In this document: piece by piece, positions 46,123 through 54,311 of the stretch | Layout of the letters: each line of letters starts with the position of its first letter | Numbering within the stretch: the stretch's first letter is position 1 | Source: Prochlorococcus sp. AG-355-J23 | Lineage (GTDB): Bacteria > Cyanobacteriota > Cyanobacteriia > PCC-6307 > Cyanobiaceae | Assembly: GCA_003278705.1 (NCBI GenBank) | Contig: QCDR01000008.1 | Span: 1-62,592, forward strand | Direction: 5' to 3' | Length of the DNA: 62,592 nucleotides | Program-made: the position numbers and the translations under genes | Notes under the pieces: generated by a model | The model's input: the letters and a program-made list of their open reading frames with translations, nothing else | Database searches by the model: none | Told to the model about the DNA's origin: nothing

Positions 46123-46512
46123 ATGATTAGTTATTTTACTTGGGGCGAATTTGATAAGAGCGTAGAAGAAATAGCTAATAAATGTAGGTTTAAGAAATTT
46201 TCTGGAATATATGGAGTTCCTCGTGGCGGATTATGTCTTGCTGTAGCACTGAGCCATAAATTAAAAATTGAATTAATTTCAGAACCACTTAAAAATTCAC
46301 TAATAGTAGATGATGTTTATGAAACTGGTCTTACATTAAAGACCTTCAAGGATATTGAAGGAGCAATGTTTTTTGTATTATTTAGTAAAATCAAACCTAC
46401 ATGGTGGAATTCAGTATTTATAACTAAAAAAAGCCAATGGATAGTTTTCCCTTGGGAAAATACTCTAAATTCAAAAAGTGACCGCGAAGAGTACATCAAA
46501 AAAAGAGGTTAA
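46123..46512 (+). CDS. Phosphoribosyltransferase-fold protein
   Basis: 129 residues from ATG 46123. The PRPP motif LIVDDVYETGLTLKTF (consensus VLIVDDVxxTGxT) and a conserved YGVPRGGLCLAVALSH, both type I PRTase features, are present. It is short for a xanthine/guanine or hypoxanthine enzyme (about 150-180), with an abbreviated hood. It likely acts on a purine base or as a regulator. It is coupled to a nucleoside 2-deoxyribosyltransferase-like gene starting 2 bp after it. Confidence 0.75.
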   Translation: MISYFTWGEFDKSVEEIANKCRFKKFSGIYGVPRGGLCLAVALSHKLKIELISEPLKNSLIVDDVYETGLTLKTFKDIEGAMFFVLFSKIKPTWWNSVFITKKSQWIVFPWENTLNSKSDREEYIKKRG

Positions 46513-46514
46513 AG

Positions 46515-46973
46515 TTGAGTAAGAAACTATACTTGGCAAATCCATATGGATTTTCAAAACAAACTAAAACACTTTTACATGAATTTATTGAAATCTTTAA
46601 TGGTTTAAATGTAGAAGTATTTGAACCTTTTGAGAGGGCAAAACCATTAACAAAACAAAAAAGTCCATGGGCATATGAAGTTGCAAGTAGTAATTTCCAT
46701 GATTTAAAAAAATGTGATTGTATTTTTGCGATTGTTAATGGAAATCCTCCAGATGAAGGGGTAATGATTGAATTAGGTATCGCAATTGCTTTAAAAAAGG
46801 AAATCTTTTTATTCAGGGATGATTTTAGAAATTGTTCTGATAACGATCAATACCCATTAAATCTAATGTTATTTCTTGGCCTGCCAAAAGATAATTGGGA
46901 AAAATATTATTTTGAATCATTACAAGATATAAAAAGTAATAAAAAAGGATTTATGGAGTGGGCAAAAAATTAG
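46515..46973 (+). CDS. Nucleoside 2-deoxyribosyltransferase-like protein
   Basis: 152 residues from TTG 46515. Family features: LYLANPYGFS at the start, CDCIFAIVNGNPPDEGVMIELGIAIAL with the catalytic Glu in GVMIELG, and a C-terminal SLQDI. This family moves deoxyribose between bases or hydrolyses nucleosides; the closely related LOG-type and other Rossmann proteins share the fold, so exact activity is open. It is joined to a PRTase and a small protein in one compact unit. Confidence 0.8.
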   Translation: MSKKLYLANPYGFSKQTKTLLHEFIEIFNGLNVEVFEPFERAKPLTKQKSPWAYEVASSNFHDLKKCDCIFAIVNGNPPDEGVMIELGIAIALKKEIFLFRDDFRNCSDNDQYPLNLMLFLGLPKDNWEKYYFESLQDIKSNKKGFMEWAKN

Positions 46974-47058
46974 CCAAATAAACCATTAACCCTCAATTAG
47001 AAGTTTTAAGTTTAAATAAATCTGTTGAGGTGCTAGAATAAAATTTATTTAGAAAATT

Positions 47059-47235
47059 TTGACACAAGTTACAGTTGGAGAGAACGAGGGGATTGAGTCT
47101 GCCCTTAGAAGATTTAAGAGACAAGTATCTAAGTCAGGAATCTTTGCAGATTTAAAAAGACTTAGACATCACGAAACACCTATTGAAAAATATAAAAGAA
47201 AGTTGCAACAGAGAAGAAAAGCAAGAAGAAGATAG
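47059..47235 (+). CDS. rpsU: 30S ribosomal protein S21
   Basis: 58 residues from TTG 47059. The S21 pattern [20 protein letters not shown] and the end [15 protein letters not shown] match the family, including the very basic tail. TTG is the only start before the conserved N terminus. It stands alone, 85 bp after the deoxyribosyltransferase gene. Confidence 0.95.
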
Positions 47236-47317
47236 TCGTCCGCTTAAGCCCATAAATTTCTTGAATATAAGCTGATATTACAAATTTTTTTAGAAAGGTT
47301 TAAAAATAAAATATTAA

Positions 47318-47647
47318 CTATTTAAGCTTTTTAAGTTTCTTAACAAGATTTATTCCAACTCCTGACACAGCAAGAAGATCTTTTTCATCTGCAGCGATAA
47401 CTGCCTTTGTTGTTTTAAATCCTGCCTCATATAAAGCTTTTGCGCTTTTTGCTCCAACACCTGGAAGAGTAGTCAAAGTTTCAATATTTTTCTTAGAATT
47501 TAACGCCTTGGCTTTGGTTTTTGTTTTTGTTTTTGTTTTTGTTTTTGCAGACTTTGCTGCTTTTTTTTCTTTCTTTAAAGGAGTTTCAGAAGTTACTGCA
47601 CTTTTAAATAAAATAGATTTTACTTTGCTGAGAAATTTAGAAATCAT
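47318..47647 (-). CDS. Helix-hairpin-helix DNA-binding-like protein with Lys/Thr-repeat linker
   Basis: 109 residues. The last 55 contain two helix-hairpin-helix segments (LTTLPGVGAKSAKALYEAGF and LLAVSGVGINLVKKL). The middle is a low-complexity linker with alternating Thr-Lys repeats encoded by a GTTTTT microsatellite. The N terminus (about 15 residues) is basic and slightly hydrophobic. It probably binds DNA non-specifically through the HhH pair. It converges with rpsU. Confidence 0.7.
   Translation of the reverse strand: MISKFLSKVKSILFKSAVTSETPLKKEKKAAKSAKTKTKTKTKTKAKALNSKKNIETLTTLPGVGAKSAKALYEAGFKTTKAVIAADEKDLLAVSGVGINLVKKLKKLK
47517..47546 (-). repeat. Hexanucleotide microsatellite inside the HhH gene
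   Basis: Five exact tandem copies of GTTTTT on the plus strand (47517-47546), coding for alternating Thr and Lys on the minus strand. Change in copy number would keep the reading frame and lengthen or shorten the linker, so the locus could vary between cells or strains. Confidence 0.85.
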
Positions 47648-47914
47648 TTCAATATATAAGTAATAAAATTAACTATTCAGTTTAATATTATCAAATTCCA
47701 GAGGAATTAATTACAAGATAAAAAATAACTGCATAGAAATTATTTATTTACAATTATATAAAGACACACATTTAATATTTATGCAAGCTTACGAGCCATT
47801 GCAAGGTATTCTAAATTATTTTAAAAACTAAAAAAAAGTTAAAATGAATATTCAAAATTTAAAGGTATTTATTATTAGTAAAGTTAAAATCTTATTAAAG
47901 ACCAGATCATAAAA

Positions 47915-48511
47915 ATGAAGCTTATTTTTATAAGTGGACCTTCCGGAAGCGGGAAAACAACTTTATCTAATCAAATAATAAAGAAAAATAAAAATGGTAT
48001 TGTGTTAAGTACCGACAATTACTATAAGACAGGTTTAATAAGTAAATTACTACCAAAATTTATAGAGGGTTTTTTTGATAGAAGTATTAGTTTTAATAAA
48101 AAACTATTCAAAAAAGATTTTGATTTCATTTATAATAATGGAATTTCAATCTGTGATCGTTATTATAATTTCGAAAAGAAAACAATTCAAAATATCTTAA
48201 ACGAAACAAATAATATTAGTTTTTTAATTGTTGAGGGTATATTTGCTAAAGAATTCTCAAAAACTTTAAATAATAAGGATTATATTTTTTTAGAAATAAA
48301 AACTAAAAAAAATGAGTGCATGAAAAGAGTTGTACAAAGAGATATAAAAGAAAGGGGGAAGAAAAAAAAACAAGCTGAGAATGATTTCTTAAAATCATGG
48401 AGCATTTATTATGAAAAATTCAAACCTAATAGCAAAAAAAATAATACAAATAAATTCATTATTGAAAAAAACACTGATATAGATCACATTCTGAAAAAAT
48501 TATTTAATTAA
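47915..48511 (+). CDS. P-loop kinase, uridine kinase-like
   Basis: 198 residues. Walker A GPSGSGKTTLS is at residues 8-18; a later segment LIVEGIFAKEF resembles Walker B of uridine/phosphoribulokinase-like enzymes. The region TKKNECMKRVVQRDIKERGK resembles the lid with basic residues used in phosphate transfer. The substrate is not clear. It converges with a flavoprotein gene and shares 12 bp with it. Confidence 0.75.
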   Translation: MKLIFISGPSGSGKTTLSNQIIKKNKNGIVLSTDNYYKTGLISKLLPKFIEGFFDRSISFNKKLFKKDFDFIYNNGISICDRYYNFEKKTIQNILNETNNISFLIVEGIFAKEFSKTLNNKDYIFLEIKTKKNECMKRVVQRDIKERGKKKKQAENDFLKSWSIYYEKFKPNSKKNNTNKFIIEKNTDIDHILKKLFN

Positions 48512-49666
48512 GTCTTTAATTTTTTTCTCTAATATTAAAGCACTCATAATTGAGCCTTCAATTCTGCTAAATCCATCTCCTTCAAACCAGTCTCCGCAAA
48601 ATCCAATTTTAAATTTTCTACTAAGTTGTAAAGATAATGGTACTCCAAGGCCAGAAGGTTGTGAAGCTCTCCATTTCATAATTGATATTTTTTCGTCAAA
48701 AGTTAATTTATGTACTAAAGAATTCTCTTCAAACAATTTATTGAAATTTTTAATTATTTTTTGTTTAAAAACTTCTTCATCTTTTGTAGTTATATATGAA
48801 TTAATTAACTCTGCGTTTTTTGAATGTACTACAATTCCTAATTTATTATTATCTTGCAGCTGAAAAATAATTCTTTCAAATCTATATTTTTTCTCTAAAT
48901 TATTTTTTAAATAAAAATACCTTAGTTTTTTAGAATAATTATCTTTATAACTATAATTTTTATTTGTATAAATTAGAAAAGTTAACCTAGGAATAAATGT
49001 TTGTTCTTCTAATAAATTTAAAAGTAAATCTATTTTTTTATCACTATTGATAGGAATTGCTTTTCTTAATGGAATTTGATTTACATTTAATATTTTTAAA
49101 GACCTCTTATGTAACAACAAATTAGTTGAACAAATTAGATATTTACACTTGAATTTGTCGCCATTTTTTGATGTTAGTAACCATCCATTATCATTAAACT
49201 TCAAATCAACTATTAAAGTTTCAAAGAAAAAATCAATTTCCTCTTTTAAATTATTTGACTCAATTATCTTTTTCGATAATTCACTCATGGAATCTAAAGA
49301 TGAATAATTAACCCCGCAAGAAAATTCAGATTTTTTTTTTGTTTCTAAATTAGAATCTTCATTTAAAAAATATATCTCTGAGTCGTCAATTTTTATATAT
49401 TTATTTTCCAATAATTCATCAATATATCTTTTTAATAGAAGGTTATTTTTACTGTTAGATATATTAAAATTTGGAGAACCATGATTTAGTTTCCATCCTT
49501 CATATTTTTTGCTTATTCTTGTACTTGATCTACCTCCAAGTCCTCGACCAATTTCAATTAATCCAACTTTTTTTGTAATATTATTTTTCAGATACTTCGA
49601 AGCGAAAACACACGCGGATATACCACCACCTATTATTAATAAGTCATATGTAATATCACTTTTCAT
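48500..49666 (-). CDS. FAD/NAD(P)-dependent oxidoreductase (renalase/amine oxidase-like)
   Basis: 388 residues. The dinucleotide-binding motif LLIIGGGISACVFASKYL (residues 9-26) and GRGLGGRSSTR (about 39-49) are typical of the amine oxidase/renalase family. The C-terminal end GFCGDWFEGDGFSRIEGSIMSALI is the second FAD segment. It starts 20 bp after the TIM-barrel gene and shares 12 bp at the end with the kinase gene. The substrate is unknown. Confidence 0.82.
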   Translation of the reverse strand: MKSDITYDLLIIGGGISACVFASKYLKNNITKKVGLIEIGRGLGGRSSTRISKKYEGWKLNHGSPNFNISNSKNNLLLKRYIDELLENKYIKIDDSEIYFLNEDSNLETKKKSEFSCGVNYSSLDSMSELSKKIIESNNLKEEIDFFFETLIVDLKFNDNGWLLTSKNGDKFKCKYLICSTNLLLHKRSLKILNVNQIPLRKAIPINSDKKIDLLLNLLEEQTFIPRLTFLIYTNKNYSYKDNYSKKLRYFYLKNNLEKKYRFERIIFQLQDNNKLGIVVHSKNAELINSYITTKDEEVFKQKIIKNFNKLFEENSLVHKLTFDEKISIMKWRASQPSGLGVPLSLQLSRKFKIGFCGDWFEGDGFSRIEGSIMSALILEKKIKDLIK

Positions 49667-49686
49667 AGTTTTAATATTGACAGAAA

Positions 49687-50490
49687 TTATCTTTCATTTT
49701 CTAAAAAACTATAAACAGAATCAAGTTTCTCTGATGAATAAAAATCAGATTCAATTACAGGTGTAATATTATTTTTTTTATAAAAACTAACTAAATCGTT
49801 TGTGAAATCAAAAAAATTCTCCAAGGAATATAAACACTTTTCAGATATATATACCTCTTTCCAAGGACGAAATTTAAACCGTGCTATAAATTGTTTAGAA
49901 GGAATAAATAAACTTCCAAATAAATTTAATTTTTCTTCTTTTGCTACGTTTTTAAGATAAGTCACCTCATTCTGAAGAACTTTAATATCCGTACCATATT
50001 GAAACCAAATTGAATTTATTAAACCAGTAGAGATTTTTTTTTCGAACCTTTCTCTTTCTGAAGAAATATTATAATATTTTTTCAAATATGGATTGTAAGC
50101 TATACCTAATTTAACTTTTAAATTTTTTTCTTTTTTTAAATAAGCTAATACATGAACTGAGTCAAAGTTTTTTTTCTTATTTGATCCCGACACAAGCAGA
50201 ATTTCAAAATTTTTATTAGCCTGAGAACTTTTAACAAAATCTAAAAATTCCTGATAAGAATTTTCTTTATTTTTTGAATATTGATGATAAAGACTATAGT
50301 GATAGGTCAAATTAAATTCATCATAGTTTTTTGATATATATTTAATAGTTGAATTAAATAAATCCTTCTTTATAAGTCCTTTACATGGAATATTAATATT
50401 TTTGATATTATTTAATTTACAGAAATTAAGTTTATCGTCTAACTGAGAAATATTTTTAAATGACAATTCAAATCTTATATTATTTTTCAT
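49687..50490 (-). CDS. Possible TIM-barrel enzyme, methylenetetrahydrofolate reductase-like
   Basis: 267 residues. The middle contains EILLVSGSNKKKNFDSVHVLAYLKK, then LKVKLGIAYNPYLKKYY and RERFEKKISTGLINSIWFQYG, resembling the LVLRGD..., GVAxYPExH and K...GADF.ITQ sequence of MetF-type barrels. Match is weak and several expected folate- and FAD-binding residues are missing, so another barrel enzyme is possible. It is upstream of the flavoprotein gene on the same strand with a 20 bp gap. Probably one transcript. Confidence 0.45.
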   Translation of the reverse strand: MKNNIRFELSFKNISQLDDKLNFCKLNNIKNINIPCKGLIKKDLFNSTIKYISKNYDEFNLTYHYSLYHQYSKNKENSYQEFLDFVKSSQANKNFEILLVSGSNKKKNFDSVHVLAYLKKEKNLKVKLGIAYNPYLKKYYNISSERERFEKKISTGLINSIWFQYGTDIKVLQNEVTYLKNVAKEEKLNLFGSLFIPSKQFIARFKFRPWKEVYISEKCLYSLENFFDFTNDLVSFYKKNNITPVIESDFYSSEKLDSVYSFLENER

Positions 50491-50522
50491 TATTTAGTAT
50501 TCAAATTTCATCCAATAACATA

Positions 50523-50757
50523 TTAACGAAAACACGCATCTGCTACGATTCTTATTTTGGAAGTCATCTTTTTATTCTTAGCCTTTAGAAAATAACTGGG
50601 GGAAATCTCTAATGCAGCTTTTAAAGAAATTTTATCTTCTGCAGATTTTGCAATAATTTGATTAAAACATTTCCAGTTTTCTGGTTTTACTAAACCGGGC
50701 CATGATAAATAAAGACCTATAAAAATACCGAAAAATAAAAATAAAAAAAAACCTCAT
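50523..50757 (-). pseudogene. Small membrane protein, frameshifted at an A9 run
   Basis: From ATG 50757 the frame reads M-R, then meets nine T on the minus strand (A9 on plus, about 50743-50751). Removing one T would continue into an uninterrupted frame: a hydrophobic signal or anchor (FFLFLFFGIFIGLYLSWPG), then VKPENWKCFNQIIAKSAEDK and a C-terminal end RIVADACFR before TAA 50523. The downstream frame has no ATG before its last quarter. Either a real loss, a sequencing error or frame slippage. 50758-50925 shows no gene. Confidence 0.6.
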
Positions 50758-50925
50758 GACAAATAAAATTTTTAATTTTACTAATTAAAATAAAAAACAA
50801 TAGTTTTATTGTATTGGAAAATAATTTATAAATTATCTGCTTTCTTCTTATCGCAGATATTTAATCCATTAAATATTTTCATGAACTCGAGAGGTTAGAA
50901 TAACAAAAAAGTATTATTTTAGAAT

Positions 50926-51330
50926 ATGGCTAGCCAAGATTATCTAATTGCAATAGCTTTAATTGAGCAAAACTTAGTTAGAGCAATGCCTCTTGGAGGT
51001 AAAGAAATTAAAGATAATTTAGAGGAATCAGAAAATTTCAAGAAACTTGGAGAAGAGGTAATTTTAAATCTTCTAATGAGAGTATTTCAAAGAAGTGATG
51101 AAGGTTCTTTAAAAAGGGCTTCTGAAGAAAAAGGTTTACTCCTTGTTCATATGCATCCTAAAAGAATGCAGAAAGAGCTTCCATTTATTAAATCTGAATG
51201 GATAAGAGATGGAGATACACAACAGTTTCTAAAATACCTTGGCAATCTCTCAAAAGAAGTATGGACTGCATCTTTTGTAAAATACAAAGGGATTGAATTT
51301 ACTTCTATCTCGAAGAATGATGAGATCTAA
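50926..51330 (+). CDS. Soluble helical protein, unknown
   Basis: 134 residues. Mostly helical and charged: QDYLIAIALIEQNLVRAMPLGG at the start, then VILNLLMRVFQRSDEGSLKRA and LLLVHMHPKRMQKELPFIKSEW. It looks conserved and has no membrane helix or known motif. Converges with peptidase E. Confidence 0.65.
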   Translation: MASQDYLIAIALIEQNLVRAMPLGGKEIKDNLEESENFKKLGEEVILNLLMRVFQRSDEGSLKRASEEKGLLLVHMHPKRMQKELPFIKSEWIRDGDTQQFLKYLGNLSKEVWTASFVKYKGIEFTSISKNDEI

Positions 51331-51352
51331 AGATATTAAAAATATTTTCTTT

Positions 51353-52033
51353 TTAAAGAATTTCCTTCTTTACAAGATTATTTTCCCTTGCAACTCTAAA
51401 GCAGTTTCTACCATTACCAAAATCAATTGAGGAATAGTCAAAATCATTTTTAATATGCAAGGCACAATTGCCCTCAATACATATACATGATTCAATGATT
51501 TCTCTCTGAATAACATCATTAACATAAGGTTCCCGCTCTTTCTCTTCATCGAAATGCGGGCAGGCAATACCTTCAACTATGCCTAAGCAATCAATTATGG
51601 CTAATTTTTTAGCGTAAGAATCAGTTATACCTTTATCAAACCAACAAATAGCCCCAGCACTTACACCACTCATAACAATTCCTTTTTCATAAGCATTTCG
51701 CAAAATTTTATGTAAATTCCATTCTTTCCAAACAGCTAACATACTTTTTGTATTTCCTCCGCCAACATAAATGATGTCTTGAGTTAAAACTTTCTCTTCT
51801 AAGTTTTCTGTTCTAGAGAAGAAATCAATATGGCTTGTTATACAATCAAGTTTAGAAAATGCTCTATAAAAATTTAGTTTGTACAAACTACTATCGCCAG
51901 ATGCTGTTGGAATAAAGCAAATTTTAGGTCTTTTTTTATTACTTAAAGAAACTATATATTTTTCAATTTCAAGAGAGCCTAATGAACGTCCAAACCCTCC
52001 TCCCCCAATTGCGACTATATTTTTAGTAGGCAT
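51353..52033 (-). CDS. Peptidase E family (S51) serine peptidase
   Basis: 226 residues. The nucleophile motif VMSGVSAGAICWFDKG lies near residue 120-135 (Ser in GVSAGA), and the front has VAIGGGGFGRSLGSLEIEKYI and KICFIPTASGD, as in PepE and cyanophycinase-like proteins; YVGGGNTKSMLAVWKE precedes the nucleophile. It is the shorter PepE length (about 230), favouring an Asp-X dipeptidase rather than cyanophycinase (about 270). It is divergent from a GNAT gene. Confidence 0.85.
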   Translation of the reverse strand: MPTKNIVAIGGGGFGRSLGSLEIEKYIVSLSNKKRPKICFIPTASGDSSLYKLNFYRAFSKLDCITSHIDFFSRTENLEEKVLTQDIIYVGGGNTKSMLAVWKEWNLHKILRNAYEKGIVMSGVSAGAICWFDKGITDSYAKKLAIIDCLGIVEGIACPHFDEEKEREPYVNDVIQREIIESCICIEGNCALHIKNDFDYSSIDFGNGRNCFRVARENNLVKKEIL

Positions 52034-52053
52034 ATTAAATAAAAGATTTGTAT

Positions 52054-52524
52054 ATGAATTTAAGACAAATCACCATTAAAGATCAACTGGAATTAAAGAA
52101 GGTTTATTTTGATTCAATTCAATCTTTAGATGAAAAAATTTATAGTCAAGAACAAAAAAGAGCCTGGTCAAGCCAAGCTTGGAATAACCCAAATTTTGAT
52201 AATTCAATAATTAAAGGAAAAGGATGGCTTATATGTAAAGAAGGAATTATTATTGCTTTTGCTACAAGATATCCCACCGATAGAATTGCGCTATTTTACT
52301 GTAAAGGTAAATTCCAAAGAAAAGGATACGGCTCTAAGTTACTTCATAAATTAGAAGATGAAGCAAAGAAAGAAGGTTTAGACTCTCTTTATACTGAAGC
52401 GAGCTTAATAAGTTATGAATTATTTCTTAAAAATAAATGGGAAATTATACGTAAAGAAAAAGTCATTATAAATAAAATTTTTTTTGAAAGATATAAAATG
52501 ACTAAAACTATAAAATCTAATTAA
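52054..52524 (+). CDS. GNAT-family N-acetyltransferase
   Basis: 156 residues from ATG 52054 (an upstream TTG at 52048 is less likely). It has the GNAT core: LRQITIKDQLELKKVYFDSI, ALFYCKGKFQRKGYGSKLLH (acetyl-CoA-binding RxxGxG), then LYTEASLISYELFLKNKW. The substrate is unknown. It is divergent from peptidase E and 2 bp before a membrane-protein gene. Confidence 0.85.
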   Translation: MNLRQITIKDQLELKKVYFDSIQSLDEKIYSQEQKRAWSSQAWNNPNFDNSIIKGKGWLICKEGIIIAFATRYPTDRIALFYCKGKFQRKGYGSKLLHKLEDEAKKEGLDSLYTEASLISYELFLKNKWEIIRKEKVIINKIFFERYKMTKTIKSN

Positions 52525-52526
52525 TA

Positions 52527-52850
52527 ATGTCTAGTAAAAGCAAGAGGTTAATTCTGATTAAAAGAGTTATAGTTTGGACGTTATATTTTTATTCAGGATT
52601 TTTACTTTATTCAAACAAAGGTTTTTTACCTTCTACGTTAATTACTTTCTCAAGAATTATTTATCCATTATCTGTTTTCTGGTTGCAAATAAGAATTAAA
52701 AAAAGAACCAATTTTCTGCCAATCGATTCAAAAATGACAACTTCGCAATTATGGTTCAATTTATTACCCGTTATTGCATCTCTATTAACTGTAATTTTTT
52801 CTTTAACTAATGTTTTTTTATATATTCAAGGGAAATTAATTAATTCTTAA
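52527..52850 (+). CDS. Three-helix membrane protein, unknown
   Basis: 107 residues: helix near 13-30, helix near 38-53, helix near 75-100, with basic loops (KKRT). It is coupled to the GNAT gene 2 bp upstream. No family recognised. Confidence 0.6.
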   Translation: MSSKSKRLILIKRVIVWTLYFYSGFLLYSNKGFLPSTLITFSRIIYPLSVFWLQIRIKKRTNFLPIDSKMTTSQLWFNLLPVIASLLTVIFSLTNVFLYIQGKLINS

Positions 52851-52963
52851 AAAATTAATTATTTCCTAATTGCATTAGAAATTTCTTTCATAAAAAACAT
52901 AATGTAAAGAAATTTGCCTTTTACTTATATTTGTTTAAATTTTAAATAGTGATAAAAACAATC

Positions 52964-53113
52964 ATGAAAAATATTTCATTAAAAGGAAATATTAATTTTG
53001 ATAAAAAAAAAGATATGAATGATTATGAATTATTCTCTTTAAAAATCACAGATAGTTTATATAAAAAAGATATTGGGAAATTTCTTGAGACTCTATCTTC
53101 TCACTTTATTTAG
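52964..53113 (+). CDS. Small protein, unknown
   Basis: 49 codons from ATG 52964, ending at TAG 53111-53113. Charged and helical (KKKDMNDYELFSLKITDSLYKKD), with no membrane segment or known motif. It is flanked by short gaps, and its composition does not exclude chance. Confidence 0.4.
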   Translation: MKNISLKGNINFDKKKDMNDYELFSLKITDSLYKKDIGKFLETLSSHFI

Positions 53114-53202
53114 AAAAATATTTTTCCGATCTTCAAATTCAAACACTACCATTAATAAATAAGTATTTGAGGGATAATGAGTAAAATATTGAGAATACTC
53201 CA

Positions 53203-53520
53203 ATGCAATTATTTCTTGCTGACTGTCAATTTCCAGATATTGAGAACCAAGTGAAAGCTTATCAATTATTTGTGGAGGCCTGGGACAATGGTGAAATTGC
53301 AAAATCAGATAAAACAGACAAGTTTGAGATGTTATTTAGAGTGCATGCTCCAGGGGAAGGTAGGGTAGTTTGTTTATGTAAAGCACACAGTGATAAAGAA
53401 ATTTTTGCGCATTTTGCTCCATGGAGAGCTAAATTTGGCATTCATATGGAATTTACACCTGTAATAAGTTGTCAAAATGTTGTTGATTACCATAAAGATT
53501 TATTTAAAACTTTAGGGTAA
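53203..53520 (+). CDS. DUF3303 family protein
   Basis: 105 residues. The pattern matches DUF3303: MQLFLADCQFPDIENQVKAY, AWDNGEIAK, FEMLFRVHAPGEGRVVCLCKA, and APWRAKFGIHMEFTPVISCQ. It is a small ferredoxin-fold-like domain of unknown function common in marine cyanobacteria. It is the first of a short plus-strand run of small genes. Confidence 0.82.
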   Translation: MQLFLADCQFPDIENQVKAYQLFVEAWDNGEIAKSDKTDKFEMLFRVHAPGEGRVVCLCKAHSDKEIFAHFAPWRAKFGIHMEFTPVISCQNVVDYHKDLFKTLG

Positions 53521-53543
53521 TTAGCTTAGATTTCAAATTTATC

Positions 53544-53717
53544 GTGATTAAACTTTTTCCAAATCTTCTCTCAAAGAAAAATAAAAAAATAGTATCCCCT
53601 AAAAATAGCCCCAAAGAAGAAAACCTTAAATCTAAACCATTAATAATATTTGGTTTTGTCATCTCATTAACTTCCATATTTCTACTTTTATTCACCATTA
53701 ACAATAAATTTGGATGA
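53544..53717 (+). CDS. Small one-helix membrane protein, unknown
   Basis: 57 residues from GTG 53544. A basic N-terminal half (LSKKNKKIVSPKNSPKEENL) leads into one hydrophobic helix (LIIFGFVISLTSIFLLLFTI). It lies 23 bp after the DUF3303 gene. No family recognised. Confidence 0.5.
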   Translation: MIKLFPNLLSKKNKKIVSPKNSPKEENLKSKPLIIFGFVISLTSIFLLLFTINNKFG

Positions 53718-53787
53718 TATATGAGTAATTAGAACTATTAACTGGGAACAAATATGTTCTATTATTAATTTAAAAATAACTAACTAT

Positions 53788-53904
53788 ATGGCATTTAACG
53801 AAGGAGGGATGGCATCGGGCCTACTTATAATCGCAGTATCGATAGTTTTTGCTGCCGGTTTTGGATTTTTAGTCTTGCATTTTGTTCCTGGCACTCCATT
53901 TTAG
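53788..53904 (+). CDS. Small one-helix membrane protein, unknown
   Basis: 38 residues from ATG 53788, with a hydrophobic helix (GLLIIAVSIVFAAGFGFLVL) and the polar end HFVPGTPF. It resembles photosynthetic subunits of similar size, but I cannot name it. It ends 32 bp before the next minus-strand gene. Confidence 0.6.
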   Translation: MAFNEGGMASGLLIIAVSIVFAAGFGFLVLHFVPGTPF

Positions 53905-53936
53905 GATAACCAAGTAAATTTAATTCACAAAATATC

Positions 53937-54206
53937 TTAAACATTGACAGTTTCTAAATCCTGCATTTGATTATCATCAAGATTAGATTTCTTCTTTAAT
54001 CGATAGGCATAAACTAAGGATCCTAAAGCTATAGTACTAGAGGCAAAAATTCCTGATATGAGTATCAAGGCAAAAACACCTCCTATAAGTCCCCCTTTTA
54101 ATCTGAGCAAATTTGATTTAATTAAAAGAATTGATAAAAAAACAATAGTGGCTTTTAGAGAAGAGATTTTCAAAAAAGTGAATGGATAAAAAGGATTCAA
54201 CAACAT
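53937..54206 (-). CDS. Two-helix membrane protein, unknown
   Basis: 89 residues. Hydrophobic helices near 16-30 and 40-68 (GGLIGGVFALILISGIFASSTIALG), then a polar tail (KKKSNLDDNQMQDLE). No family recognised. It is one of two membrane genes here on the minus strand, separated by a terminator. Confidence 0.55.
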   Translation of the reverse strand: MLLNPFYPFTFLKISSLKATIVFLSILLIKSNLLRLKGGLIGGVFALILISGIFASSTIALGSLVYAYRLKKKSNLDDNQMQDLETVNV

Positions 54207-54262
54207 TTCTTTGGCAGAATATATATTGATCTGATTCTAAAAATAAATTTAAAAAACCGCAT

Positions 54263-54286
54263 AAAAAAAGACTCAAATGAGTCTTT
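54263..54286 (-). terminator. Rho-independent terminator, minus strand
   Basis: AAAGACTC (54267-54274), loop AAAT, GAGTCTTT (54279-54286) form an 8 bp stem. Read on the minus strand it is followed by a run of seven T (54263-54269 partly within the stem), so it would end the 45-residue gene at 54312. Confidence 0.65.
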
Positions 54287-54311
54287 TAAAATCTATATTA
54301 AATATGATGAT

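Noticed and set aside
47844..47912. 22-codon frame just before the uridine kinase-like gene as a leader peptide
   Set aside because: Lysine/isoleucine-rich composition is what random AT-rich sequence gives, and there is no terminator/antiterminator pair after it.
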